A stretch of DNA of 40,956 bases from an uncultured Planctomycetales bacterium (GCA_903926465.1 CAIYJE010000024.1:1-40956); one strand, 5' to 3'. Positions 7,716-16,584 are shown, counted from the first letter of the stretch. Program-made: numbers and translations. Notes: a model not told the origin generated them from the sequence alone.

Positions 7716-9692
7716 ATGTCGATTGCTTTACTGGTGATTGACGCTCAGAACGATTACCTTGCGACTGAGGGTCTGCAGCCCCATCATGATGCGCTTTGCG
7801 CGGAAATGGCGAGGCTGCTGGAGGCGTTCCGGGCCGCGCAGCTTCCAATCTTTCACATCTGGACCACGGTGCGGGCCAGTGACCAGCGGATGCCGCACTG
7901 GCGTGCCTTGGGAATTGAACGGTGCGTGGCCGGTACGCAAGGGCATCTGCCGCCGCCTGAGTTGCAACCGCTGGCTGGCGAGGTGGTAATCCACAAGCAG
8001 TTCTACAGCGGCTTTGTGGGGGGGATGCTTGCCGAGCAATTACGCAGAAATGGCGTTTCCACGGTGGTCTGCGCGGGGGTTCACCTTCGGGCGTGCGTTC
8101 GCACCACGGCCGTAGACGCCTATCAGCATGGATTTCAGGTCTGGATCGCCGACGATGCGGTGGGGGATGATGACCCTGTGCACGCGGCGGTGGCCCGTCA
8201 ATACCTGGACGGGCGTGTAGGCCGGTTCCGGGGAATTGACCAGATTCTCAGTGAACCGATGTTTGGACCGGCCGGCACCGCGCGACCGGCGCAAAGCTCT
8301 GGCTCTGACCGTGAAACGTATACGCATGTGTCACCGCACAACAGCGATCAGGTGCTTTGGCAGGTTCCGCTGAGCCGGGCCGCGTCTGTGACTGAGGCCG
8401 CGTTAAGCTCCCAGAGCGCCTTGAGTGGCTGGGGGGATGTTTCAGCCCAGGCCCGGGCCGCGTTGTTGCAGTCCATTGCCGATCGCGTCGAGGCCTTGTC
8501 CGATGAGCTGGCGACGCAGATCACCCTGGATACCGGCAAGCCCATTCTGGAATCTCGGCTTGAGGTTGGTTTTGGGGTGAATTTGATCAAGGCCGCCCTG
8601 GCGAGCCTGCCGGCGGAGCAGCCAGCAGTTGAGGGACCCGGTTGGCGGGCATTCCGGAAACCGCTGGGCGTTGTGGCTCTGGTCAGCCCCTGGAATAACC
8701 CGCTGGCGATCCCGCTGGGGAAGCTTGCTCCGGCCCTACTTCATGGAAACACGGTCGTTTGGAAGCCAGCGTTGCCGGGCACGGCCATCGCCCGTTCGGT
8801 GATGGAGATCTTGCAGAACGCGGGCCTTCCGTCCGGTGTTGTCCGTCTGTTGCCCGGCGACCGGGTGACGGCCGAGACCTTGATGGCTCATCGGGCCATT
8901 GATGCTGTGACGCTCACTGGTTCTCTGGCCGCCGGCTTTAGTGCGCAGGCGATTTGCGCTCGCCGTTCAATTCCGTTCCAGGGTGAGCTGGGTGGCAATA
9001 ACGCGGCCATCGTTTGGACCGACGCCAACCTTCCCCATGCGGCCCAGTTGATTGCCGAGGGCGGGCTTGGTTCCGCGGGCCAGCGCTGTACGGCGAATCG
9101 CCGGGTAATTGTGCCGGTCGAAATTGTTGACGATTTTCTGGAGGCGCTGGTTGCCGCGGTTCGGGCGATGCCGTGGGGCGATCCGCGATTGGAAACGACC
9201 AAGATTGGGCCGGTGATCTCGGCAACCGCCCGCCGCCGGATCTCGGGAACCGTGGCACGCGCCGCGGCGCAGGGGTGTCAGGTAATTACGCCGCACCTGG
9301 GACGGGATGATGGCAACGATCTGCTGAGCCGGGGCGCTTACTATCCTGCCACGCTGGTGGTTTGTGATAACCGTGATGCCGAGATTGTGCAGGAAGAGAC
9401 GTTTGGACCAGTGATTGTGATCCAGCCGGCCAGTAACTGGGCCCACGCACTGGCGCTTTGCAACGGAGTTCGCCAGGGCCTGGCGCTGGCCTTGTTCTCG
9501 AACAGCGTAGACAAACAGCATGAGTTTCTGGCTCAAGCCAGGGCGGGAATCTTGAAAATCAACCGTTCAACCGCAGGCGCAGCAACTGACGCGCCGTTTG
9601 GTGGCTGGAAGGGTTCTGGCGTTGGACCGCCCGAACATGGTCCGGCCGATGCGGAATTTTACGCGCGCTGGCAAGCCATTTATGCCTCTTGA
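7716..9692 (+). CDS. Isochorismatase-like hydrolase fused to aldehyde dehydrogenase
   Basis: The 658-residue product has two full enzyme domains. Residues 1-190 are an isochorismatase-type cysteine hydrolase: D9 in LLVIDAQNDY, K94 in HKQFYSGF, and the nucleophile C127 in RACVRTTAVDA form the expected Asp-Lys-Cys triad. Residues about 205-655 are an NAD(P)-dependent aldehyde dehydrogenase with SPWNNP (N327), K350 in WKPA, the general base E424 in ELGGNN, the nucleophile C458 in GQRCTA, EETFGPV and APFGGWKGSG. Both active sites look intact. The ATG at 7716 starts one base after the previous stop, so translation is probably coupled. The first domain suggests amide hydrolysis, the second aldehyde-to-acid oxidation, possibly in consecutive steps. 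The reading frame is continuous through the linker. I do not recognise this fusion as common. Confidence 0.88.
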   Translation: MSIALLVIDAQNDYLATEGLQPHHDALCAEMARLLEAFRAAQLPIFHIWTTVRASDQRMPHWRALGIERCVAGTQGHLPPPELQPLAGEVVIHKQFYSGFVGGMLAEQLRRNGVSTVVCAGVHLRACVRTTAVDAYQHGFQVWIADDAVGDDDPVHAAVARQYLDGRVGRFRGIDQILSEPMFGPAGTARPAQSSGSDRETYTHVSPHNSDQVLWQVPLSRAASVTEAALSSQSALSGWGDVSAQARAALLQSIADRVEALSDELATQITLDTGKPILESRLEVGFGVNLIKAALASLPAEQPAVEGPGWRAFRKPLGVVALVSPWNNPLAIPLGKLAPALLHGNTVVWKPALPGTAIARSVMEILQNAGLPSGVVRLLPGDRVTAETLMAHRAIDAVTLTGSLAAGFSAQAICARRSIPFQGELGGNNAAIVWTDANLPHAAQLIAEGGLGSAGQRCTANRRVIVPVEIVDDFLEALVAAVRAMPWGDPRLETTKIGPVISATARRRISGTVARAAAQGCQVITPHLGRDDGNDLLSRGAYYPATLVVCDNRDAEIVQEETFGPVIVIQPASNWAHALALCNGVRQGLALALFSNSVDKQHEFLAQARAGILKINRSTAGAATDAPFGGWKGSGVGPPEHGPADAEFYARWQAIYAS

Positions 9693-9749
9693 TGGACCTT
9701 TCTCGTTTTTCGTGTGATCTCCACCAGAAAAGATCGGCAGTTTACCGCC

Positions 9750-10865
9750 ATGAACGCTGCGCAACTCGACAAACGGTATCATGCTCTGGCGGCCCGGCTT
9801 CAGGCCGAGAATCAAAAAGCGCTTGGCATTGAAGAAACCATGCAGCTGGCATATGCCTACAATCAGGTGAAATTCAACGCCGAAGACACCTGGAGGCGCT
9901 CGCTTTACACGGAATCGTTTGGGGCTCTGACGGAAGCCAACGACAAGCTGACCCGCAAGCCACTGGAAATGCAGGACGGCTGGGCGATTGATCGCTCGCT
10001 GTCCTTACCTTATCTCAGCCAGATGCTTGAGGATGCAGACCGAATCATTGCCGAACAGCGCGGTGCGCGGACCAAGAAAAGTGCGCGTTATCGCTCTTAT
10101 TTCCAGAACATCTGGAAAGACAAGGATGCCACCCGGTTCCCCTCATTTCTGAATTTCTTAACCTCCAGCGATATGCTGGCCGTGATTTGCAATTATCTTC
10201 AAACGATTCCGGCGCTGTCGACCACGCTGCCGCCCGGCATCCGGTTTGTGGAATCGAACGCCGCGTTCGATGATCGCCCCGATGTGGCCAAGGATAGTCA
10301 GCTCTTTCATACAGACTACTACTCCAAGCCCAATGTCTACGTTCTGGTGTTGCTGGCGGATACCACGTTCGAACATGGTCCCTGGACATTCTTTCCCAAA
10401 TCCACATCAGACCGGGCCAAGCAGGAACTGGGTTACTGGAAGCGTGGCAAGGGCTACCGCATGAGCGATGAGGAAGTTTACTCGGTGGTTGATCGGTCGG
10501 AACTTATCGAGTTCTCTGCCCCCCGGGGAACCGTGCTTTTTATTGATTCCTCGGCCTGTATGCACTATGGCAGCCGGAATTCCGTCAAACCCCGCTTCCA
10601 GTTGATGCTGGGATACTCTGGGGTCTGCCGTACCGATTTCAGTGAGGTGATCCAGAAGCCGAATCGGTACCCGCTTCGGAGTAGCGATCCCTTGCTCCGC
10701 CAGTTGATTCTGGATCGGTACCGGCGCGCCCCAGGCCAGCCCAGTGAACTCGACCCGCAAACACTTCCGCCCCTGATGAGCGTGCTTGATGCCTTGGTGC
10801 AGCCCGGAGAACTTCAGGCCAAGCCCGAGCCCACCTGGTTCCAAAGACTCTTCCGGATTCGCTGA
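9750..10865 (+). CDS. Fe(II)/2-oxoglutarate dioxygenase-like (phytanoyl-CoA hydroxylase-like) protein
   Basis: A 371-residue protein from the ATG at 9750; a GTG at 9714 is in frame but has no clear ribosome site. The iron-binding triad is visible as HTD (H187, D189) in QLFHTDYYSKPN and H272 in CMHYGSRN. R282 in KPRFQLMLGYS sits where the 2-oxoglutarate-binding arginine normally lies. A helical N-terminal part of about 110 residues precedes the core. The likely chemistry is hydroxylation of a pathway intermediate or of a carrier- or lipid-bound product. It is the last gene of the same-strand block, 57 bp after the fusion gene and followed by a hairpin at 10906-10929. The family call rests on the HxD...H...R pattern; the substrate is not predictable. 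Confidence 0.72.
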   Translation: MNAAQLDKRYHALAARLQAENQKALGIEETMQLAYAYNQVKFNAEDTWRRSLYTESFGALTEANDKLTRKPLEMQDGWAIDRSLSLPYLSQMLEDADRIIAEQRGARTKKSARYRSYFQNIWKDKDATRFPSFLNFLTSSDMLAVICNYLQTIPALSTTLPPGIRFVESNAAFDDRPDVAKDSQLFHTDYYSKPNVYVLVLLADTTFEHGPWTFFPKSTSDRAKQELGYWKRGKGYRMSDEEVYSVVDRSELIEFSAPRGTVLFIDSSACMHYGSRNSVKPRFQLMLGYSGVCRTDFSEVIQKPNRYPLRSSDPLLRQLILDRYRRAPGQPSELDPQTLPPLMSVLDALVQPGELQAKPEPTWFQRLFRIR

Positions 10866-10905
10866 GCCGACCTGCCTTGGTAGTATCTTTGAGTGAACCC
10901 CCCTG

Positions 10906-10929
10906 GGGTGCCGGGTTGGTCCGGCACCC
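10906..10929 (+). terminator. Hairpin at end of the biosynthetic block
   Basis: GGGTGCCGG and CCGGCACCC pair perfectly (9 bp, 6-nt loop), 40 bases past the dioxygenase stop and 56 bases before the next ATG. There is no T-tract after it, so it is at best a weak or Rho-assisted terminator. It does mark a plausible operon boundary. Confidence 0.4.
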
Positions 10930-10985
10930 TGAAAGGTCTCAACCAGGCCCGTTCGCCTTTGATCTGATGCCAATGGAGTTCTGAA

Positions 10986-11522
10986 ATGCGGCAGGCAATG
11001 CAAGGTTCCTGGTTGGCCGCGATGGTTATTGGCCAGGTGATCTGGTTGGGGTCTGCGTGTGCGTTTCGTCAGGCAGAGGTCTGGGCCCAGGAACCGGCCC
11101 CGGGTCCGGTTTCCAAACAGGTTGCCGAGGAGCAGCAGCATCAGCAAGGGACCTGGGCTGTGATCTCTTCGGTCCGCGATGGCCAGGAGGGCGACCCCGA
11201 GATTGTGACCAGCATTCGCCGGATGGTGATGGGCGACCGGGTGGTGTGGGAACGAGACGGCAAGTCGTTCTCTGGGGCGGCGTTGGTGCTGCGCCCCGAG
11301 CTTGAGCCCAAGGGCCTGGAGATTGTGCCCGAGGGTGGCCCCGCCCGTGGGGAACACGTACTTGGCATTTACAAGTTTGAAGGCCAAGAACTGGTCATTT
11401 GCATGGCCGATCTCAAGGAACCCCGCCCCACCGAGTTTTCTGCCAAGCCCGGCAGCAAAACCACCCTCATGCGGTTCAAGAAGGTGAGAGAACAAACACC
11501 CCAATCGCTCAAGAGTCCCTGA
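10986..11522 (+). CDS. Secreted TIGR03067-domain protein
   Basis: A 178-residue protein with a good GGAG ribosome site at 10975-10978, seven bases before the ATG. The N-terminus (about 1-37) has a hydrophobic stretch ending near A-Q-E-P and looks like a signal peptide. From about residue 50 the pattern Q-G-T-W-x-V-I-S-S followed by LVLRPELEPKGLEI, LGIYKFEGQELVICMA, RPTEF and a closing LMRFKK matches TIGR03067. That is a lipocalin-like domain of unknown function, expanded in Planctomycetes. Its role is unknown and it probably acts outside the cytoplasm. A hairpin separates it from the block upstream, so it is likely transcribed on its own. Confidence 0.85.
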   Translation: MRQAMQGSWLAAMVIGQVIWLGSACAFRQAEVWAQEPAPGPVSKQVAEEQQHQQGTWAVISSVRDGQEGDPEIVTSIRRMVMGDRVVWERDGKSFSGAALVLRPELEPKGLEIVPEGGPARGEHVLGIYKFEGQELVICMADLKEPRPTEFSAKPGSKTTLMRFKKVREQTPQSLKSP

Positions 11523-11869
11523 AGGGCGGGGATCCAGACCCAATCCAGGATAAGCCGTGATTGGCTGGTGTGGAACGCAAACGTGAACCATTCCAGCTCA
11601 GCACCCGATTGGTGGTTAAGACTCTGGCCTTCGTCTTGGCTCTTGATTTTTTAACACGCTTGGGATTGGGCACGGCACCCGGATTGCTGGGTTTCGTATT
11701 GTTCGTGGTAGAAATTCGTTGTCTGTAAGTCCACTCCGGGATTTGGTGGAATGGGGACCCAAGTTTTTATGTTGACCCAGAGCAACAGATATCAGACCAT
11801 TGGATGAGTTAGTCGAGAATTGGTTGAAGTTCCAAAAGCTTCCTGCATCCTGTTGTTCAAGACGCTCTT
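11523..11869. other. Intergenic region upstream of the Rrf2 regulator
   Basis: About 350 bp with no convincing ORF on either strand. It contains a T-rich patch (11648-11654) and must hold the promoter for the regulator gene. I found no clear -35/-10 pair and no obvious palindromic operator. Confidence 0.5.
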
Positions 11870-12331
11870 ATGATCTCGCAAACCGTGGAATATGCGCTCA
11901 GGGCCGTGGTATTCTTGGCCAAAGAAGCGCCCCTTGCCTGTACGACCGATCAGATTGCCAAGGCGACACTGGTTCCCAAGGCTTATCTTTCCAAGGTGAT
12001 GCAAAGCTTGGTGCGCTCGGGCCTGGTTCGGTCTCAGCGTGGGCTGGGTGGCGGTATGACGTTGGCGAAGCCAACCGAGTCGGTTTCGTTGCTGGAAGTG
12101 GTGAACGCCGTAGATCCGCTTCAGCGGATTCACTCCTGCCCGCTGGGGATTGCGTCTCACGGGTCCAAGCTTTGCCCCTTGCATCGCCGTTTGGATGATG
12201 CCATGGAGTCTCTTCAGGATTGCTTTGAATCCACCACGCTGGCTGAAATTCTGGCCACGCCTGGGGCCAGTGTGCCCTTGTGCGCAGTGCCGCCCGCCAT
12301 GCTGAAGCGAGCGATCACGGTTAGCCAGTGA
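11870..12331 (+). CDS. Rrf2-family transcriptional regulator, partial Fe-S ligand set
   Basis: A 153-residue winged-helix regulator. The family core is clear: ISQTVEYALRAVVFLA at the N-terminus, then VPKAYLSKVMQSLVRSGLV and SQRGLGGGMTLAKP, which covers the recognition helix and wing. Three of the four IscR-type iron-sulfur ligands are present at exact spacing: C90 and C102 are 12 apart, as IscR C92 and C104 are, and H105 lies three after C102, as IscR H107 does. The middle cysteine position is S96. The protein may therefore bind an altered cluster, another ligand, or none. The following genes encode a UspE-like protein and a P-type ATPase on the same strand and are natural targets; that link is inferred. 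The ribosome site is weak. Confidence 0.87.
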   Translation: MISQTVEYALRAVVFLAKEAPLACTTDQIAKATLVPKAYLSKVMQSLVRSGLVRSQRGLGGGMTLAKPTESVSLLEVVNAVDPLQRIHSCPLGIASHGSKLCPLHRRLDDAMESLQDCFESTTLAEILATPGASVPLCAVPPAMLKRAITVSQ

Positions 12332-12461
12332 CCGTGGTCCGCATTCTTCGGGAATCCTGGGGCCGGGACTTTTGGGCCGGAGATTGTTCAGACGAACCTA
12401 TGCTTTGTGTTCCACCTTTGAGATAGGGGGCTTCGTTCGCATTATTCACTCAAGGTGTGCC

Positions 12462-13427
12462 ATGCCTCGATTTCAGAAAATTCTGGCGCTTGTTGATCCG
12501 GCCAGTCCGTTTGGTTCGGTGTCGGACTTGCTCATCGATTTTTTGCCAACAAGTGTGCACGGCGAGGAGATGGGAACGGTTGCCCTGCTCTGTGTGGTGC
12601 CGCGAATTGGTACGCAGCCCAGGTTGCTCGTGTCTGACGCTGTTCAGTTTGAAGAGGGGCTGAGGGCGTTAATTGATCGCAGGCTAGAGCGGCTCTCATT
12701 GGCACTGGCCGGCGCTCGACCTGGCTGGCGGTTCAGCTATCGGGTGGTCCAGGGCCGGCAGGCCAGCGTGGCGGTGACGGAATTTGAAGCGGGTGGCCAT
12801 GACCTGATGTTGGTGGTCGATCCGCAGGGAGATGGGCGGCCGGCATCCGCGCTGGATTTGCAGTTGTTACGTACGGTTCCGGGGCCAGTTTGGATTGTCC
12901 GGCAACTGGCCAGGCCTGGGGCGCGGCATCGGGTTCTGGCAGCCGTAGACCCTGCGCCGCCGGTGGATGAGTCTGACATCTTCCAGATTGAGGAGCGGCC
13001 CGACCCGGCCCACGTCTGGCTGGATGACCAAATTCTGGACGTGGCCGAGGGACTTGCCACCGGATGGAACGCCGAGGTTTTTGTGCTGCATGCCTGGAGC
13101 GTGCCCGGCGTGCAACTGCTGTCTGGAGAGGCGTTACTGGACCCCACCCAGATTCAGGGGTATGTCCAATCCGTTGAAGTCGCGCAGCGTGATGCGTTTT
13201 CCAAGCTGTTGGCCAGGCATCCGGTGCTGGGCGATAGCTCCCATCAGTTGTTTGTGGAAGGGGATCCGAGCCTGGTTCTGGTGGAAAAGATCCGCGAACT
13301 GGAGATCGACCTGGTGGTTCTGGGTACGGTGGCTCGTTCTGGGATTTCCCGTATTGTGCTGGGAAACACGGCCGAAACGCTGGCCAGGCATAGCACTTGC
13401 TCGGTACTGGCGCTCAAGCCGGTTTGA
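12462..13427 (+). CDS. Tandem universal stress protein (UspE-like)
   Basis: A 321-residue cytoplasmic protein. The ATG at 12462 is chosen over an in-frame TTG at 12372 because AAGGTG lies just upstream and the fold begins at once with FQKILALVD. Two Usp-like halves are visible. The first (1-145) is degenerate and lacks the ATP-binding glycines. The second starts near HRVLAAVDP and ends with VVLGTVARSGISRIVLGN and then STCSVLALKP, matching the G-x2-G-x9-G-type nucleotide motif near the C-terminus of Usp domains. Such tandem proteins act in stress survival. It is 39 bp from the ATPase gene and probably co-transcribed with it. Confidence 0.85.
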   Translation: MPRFQKILALVDPASPFGSVSDLLIDFLPTSVHGEEMGTVALLCVVPRIGTQPRLLVSDAVQFEEGLRALIDRRLERLSLALAGARPGWRFSYRVVQGRQASVAVTEFEAGGHDLMLVVDPQGDGRPASALDLQLLRTVPGPVWIVRQLARPGARHRVLAAVDPAPPVDESDIFQIEERPDPAHVWLDDQILDVAEGLATGWNAEVFVLHAWSVPGVQLLSGEALLDPTQIQGYVQSVEVAQRDAFSKLLARHPVLGDSSHQLFVEGDPSLVLVEKIRELEIDLVVLGTVARSGISRIVLGNTAETLARHSTCSVLALKPV

Positions 13428-13466
13428 GTCTGCGGGCCCACGCCGCCTTTTGAGGGAAGCCTGATC

Positions 13467-16214
13467 ATGCCGAACTTGCCTGATGGTAGCCTTGAACCTG
13501 CCGTCTGGCACCGGCTCACGGTTGAGCAGGCGGCTCAGGAGCTAGGCTCTAACCTGCAGGATGGGCTTTCAGACGCCGAGGCGTTGGCACGGCTGTCGCG
13601 GTTTGGCACCAATGAACTGCCAGTCGGCAAAGAGCGGTCAAGCTGGGCCATTCTGGTGGACCAGTTTTGGAACCTGGTGGTTGGGTTATTGCTGGTTGCG
13701 GTGGGCCTGGCCTTGCTGGCAGGCGACCCGCCCGAGGCGTTGGCCATTGCGGTGGTCATTGCCATCAATGCGGCGATAGGCTTCTGGACCGAGCGCAAGT
13801 CGTCTCGTGCCATTGCTTCGCTTCGTGAACAGTTTGAGCCCACCGCCGTGGTTCGGCGTGGGGGTGGGCAACGGTTAATCCCCGCGTCTGAGCTGGTGCC
13901 TGGTGATCTGGTTCAGCTTCAGGCCGGGTGCCGGGTGCCGGCCGATGGCCGGGTGGTAACGGCACAGAGTTTGGCGGTGGTCGAGGCTTTGCTGACGGGA
14001 GAAGCCGATGCGGTTTCCAAGAGTGACCGCGTGCAGGAGGCTGCGGCGCTCTCGCTGGCCGATCGGGTCAACATGGCCTACCTGGGAACCTGGGTCACGC
14101 GCGGGCGTGGCTGGCTGCTGGTCACGGCCACTGGGCGCCGCACGGAAGTGGGCACAATTGGTCGGCTGCTCGACGAAACCAGCGCCCAGGCCACGCCCCT
14201 GGAGGTGGAGCTGGATCGGCTGTCTCGCTGGCTGGTGGTTCTGGTGCTGGTGTTGTGTGCCGGCATTGTGCTCACCGGCTTGGTGGCCGGGCATGGTCTG
14301 TACCAGATGCTGGAGGTGGGGGTGTCTTTGGCCATTGCGGCCGTGCCAGAGAGTTTGCCGGCCATTGCCACGCTTACACTGGCGCTCGGCGTGCAACGGA
14401 TGGCCCGGCTGAAAACGCTGGTCAGGCGGTTGCCCGCAGTTGAGGCGCTGGGGTCGACCACCGTGATTTGCACCGATAAAACCGGCACGCTCACACGCAA
14501 TCTGATGACCGCACGGGTTTACTGGCTGGGAAATCGGCGGATTGACGTGGAACTGCTCGACGAAGAATTCTCGGCCGAGTTCCGTGAAGCGGGCCAGGTT
14601 CTCGAGCCTCGGCAAGACGTAGACCTTTACGCGGCGCTCCGGGTTGGGCTGCTATGCAATGACGCCCATCTAGAAACCCATACCGGGCACGCGCGGGTGG
14701 TGGGAGATCCTACGGAAGTGGCGTTGCTGGTGGCCGGTCGACAGGCTGGTTTAGATTTGCAGCAGTTACAAAGTGACTGGAAGCGGGTCGCGGAGATCCC
14801 GTTTGATAGCGTACATATGAAAATGGAGACAACGCATCGCGGGGCTGGTGGAAAAGTCCTTCAATGTGCCAAAGGCGGGCCCAGGGCCATTTTGGACCGT
14901 TGCGTGGCGGGGGCCGATTCAGGCCCAGCGGGCCAGGCCGAGGTCAAGCGCGTGCTGGCGATGAATGAAGTGCTGGCAAACGAGGGGTTCCGGGTGCTGG
15001 CGCTGGCGGAACAGGTGAGTGATCAGGGAGAAGCTCAGCCTGGTGCGCGGCTCCGGTTGATCGGGCTGGTGGGGCTGCAAGATCCGGTGCGGTCCGAGGT
15101 GGTGGAGGCGGTGGCCACCTGCCGCCGCGCGGGGATTCGAACCATCATGATCACCGGCGATCAGACCGCCACCGCGTGCGCGATTGCCAGCCAGGTGGGG
15201 CTAGGTGACCCCGCCGCAACCGGTCGGTGCACGGTGGTGCATGGCCAGGCCCTGGAGAATTGCTCGGCCCAGGAGATCAATCGGCTGACGAGCGAGGCCG
15301 ACGTGTTTGCCCGAGTTTCTCCTGAGCAGAAGTTGCGGATTGTGGAGTCTTTGCAAACGCAGGGACAGGTGGTGGCCATGACCGGTGATGGCGTGAACGA
15401 CGCCCCGGCCCTGAAGCGGGCCGATGTGGGGGTGGCCATGGGCGGCCGGGGCGCGGACATTGCGCGCGAGGCAGCCGATCTGATCATTACCGACGATAAC
15501 TTTGCCACCATTGTCCAGGCCGTGGAACAGGGCCGCACAATCTATGAGAACATCACCAAGTCGATCCAGTACCTGGTCTCATGCAACCTGGGCGAGGTTT
15601 TAATTGTTTCGGTTGCCATTGGCCTGGGCTGGCCGCTGCCGCTGTTGCCGCTGCAAATCTTGTGGCTGAACCTGGTCACCGACGTCTTCCCTGCCCTGGC
15701 CCTGGCGGTGGAGCCGGCCGATCCCGACGTGATGAACCAGCCGCCCAGAGATCCAAGCCAACCCGTTTTCCGTGGCAGGCTTGCCTGGAATATCATCTGG
15801 CAGGGGATCGTGATTGCCGCGATCTGTCTGTGCGCGTATGGGTTTGGGTTACGCTACTATGGCACCAGCGAACGTGGCCTGGCGCACGCTCGAACGCTGG
15901 GATTTTCCGCAGCTGCGCTGACCCAGATGGTGCATGCCTTCAACGTCCGGTCCCGGAGCCGAACCGTGTTCGGTCCTGGCCTGTTCACAAACCAGTGGCT
16001 CTGGACCGGTACGCTTTTCTGCCTGGTGCTTCAGTTGCTCACGGTGGTGAACCCGCCCCTGCGGAAGTTGCTAGGGGTGGCCATTCCAGACCAGACAGGT
16101 GTGGTTGTGATTGGGGTCGCCATGTTTCTGCCGTTGCTGGTTGTGGAACTTGTGAAGCTGGCCGTGAGATGGTACAGACCCGCAACGCAGAACAGCCGCG
16201 GCTCCCGCGGTTGA
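13467..16214 (+). CDS. P2-type cation ATPase, Ca2+-pump-like
   Basis: A 915-residue membrane pump; a strong GAGGGAAG ribosome site (13452-13459) precedes the ATG by seven bases. All P-type landmarks are present: the N-terminal cation ATPase domain, LLTGEA in the actuator domain, the phosphorylated D337 in DKTGTLT, ITGDQTATA, and GDGVNDAPALKRADVGVAMG in the hinge. The transport site resembles the sarcoplasmic Ca2+ pump. In M4 VPESLP keeps the glutamate of the usual PEGLP. M5 keeps Asn and Glu in SCNLGEV, and M6 keeps Asn, Thr and Asp in LNLVTD. Ca2+ export is therefore the best guess, though Mn2+ or other ions remain possible. The PEGLP glycine is replaced by Ser. It probably forms an operon with the stress protein upstream. 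Confidence 0.93.
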   Translation: MPNLPDGSLEPAVWHRLTVEQAAQELGSNLQDGLSDAEALARLSRFGTNELPVGKERSSWAILVDQFWNLVVGLLLVAVGLALLAGDPPEALAIAVVIAINAAIGFWTERKSSRAIASLREQFEPTAVVRRGGGQRLIPASELVPGDLVQLQAGCRVPADGRVVTAQSLAVVEALLTGEADAVSKSDRVQEAAALSLADRVNMAYLGTWVTRGRGWLLVTATGRRTEVGTIGRLLDETSAQATPLEVELDRLSRWLVVLVLVLCAGIVLTGLVAGHGLYQMLEVGVSLAIAAVPESLPAIATLTLALGVQRMARLKTLVRRLPAVEALGSTTVICTDKTGTLTRNLMTARVYWLGNRRIDVELLDEEFSAEFREAGQVLEPRQDVDLYAALRVGLLCNDAHLETHTGHARVVGDPTEVALLVAGRQAGLDLQQLQSDWKRVAEIPFDSVHMKMETTHRGAGGKVLQCAKGGPRAILDRCVAGADSGPAGQAEVKRVLAMNEVLANEGFRVLALAEQVSDQGEAQPGARLRLIGLVGLQDPVRSEVVEAVATCRRAGIRTIMITGDQTATACAIASQVGLGDPAATGRCTVVHGQALENCSAQEINRLTSEADVFARVSPEQKLRIVESLQTQGQVVAMTGDGVNDAPALKRADVGVAMGGRGADIAREAADLIITDDNFATIVQAVEQGRTIYENITKSIQYLVSCNLGEVLIVSVAIGLGWPLPLLPLQILWLNLVTDVFPALALAVEPADPDVMNQPPRDPSQPVFRGRLAWNIIWQGIVIAAICLCAYGFGLRYYGTSERGLAHARTLGFSAAALTQMVHAFNVRSRSRTVFGPGLFTNQWLWTGTLFCLVLQLLTVVNPPLRKLLGVAIPDQTGVVVIGVAMFLPLLVVELVKLAVRWYRPATQNSRGSRG

Positions 16215-16287
16215 ATGCGAGAGACGCGGCTGAGGGATGTTCATCAAGGGTGCAACAGTACGAGGCGGGAGCCATTCCTGATCGTAA

Positions 16288-16584
16288 TCAGGCGGCAGCC
16301 CGATCGCTCTCATCGGTGGCTTCTTGGTGGTAAACCTCCAGATTGCTGCGGCGGAAGGTCTCATGCGTGACCTCAAAGGTCACACCGGCCACCTCCCACA
16401 GCTCTTCCACCACTTCGTCCAGTTCATTCTCAGGCTCGTCCCACAAGACGATGAACTGGCCATCGGCGCGTGCAAACACCTCGGCTCCAAGGTCGGCCAG
16501 ATGTTCTTCAACCGCCTGCTTGTGCTCTGCGTCCACGGTGAACGTCCAGCGCACCAAATCGATTGCGTTTTCGGTACTCATCAT
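16288..16584 (-). CDS. Small acidic protein of unknown function
   Basis: A 98-residue protein. The ATG at 16584 has AGGGAG six bases upstream, and the start is M-M-S-T. It is strongly acidic, with alternating beta-like segments (IDLVRWTFTVD, AEVFARADGQFIVLWDEPE) and a helix of Glu/Asp/Val. This resembles a small ferredoxin-like alpha/beta fold. There is no signal peptide or membrane segment. I do not recognise a named family. It is tail-to-tail with the ATPase gene (73 bp gap) and lies downstream of ferrochelatase on the same strand, but a 353-bp gap argues against a shared transcript. The good ribosome site and codon-like composition make it a probable real gene. Confidence 0.7.
   Translation of the reverse strand: MMSTENAIDLVRWTFTVDAEHKQAVEEHLADLGAEVFARADGQFIVLWDEPENELDEVVEELWEVAGVTFEVTHETFRRSNLEVYHQEATDESDRAAA

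Noticed and set aside
10407-11591. 394-codon minus-strand frame across the dioxygenase end and TIGR03067 gene
   Set aside because: It covers two genes with good motifs on the other strand and has a low-complexity His/Pro-rich translation.
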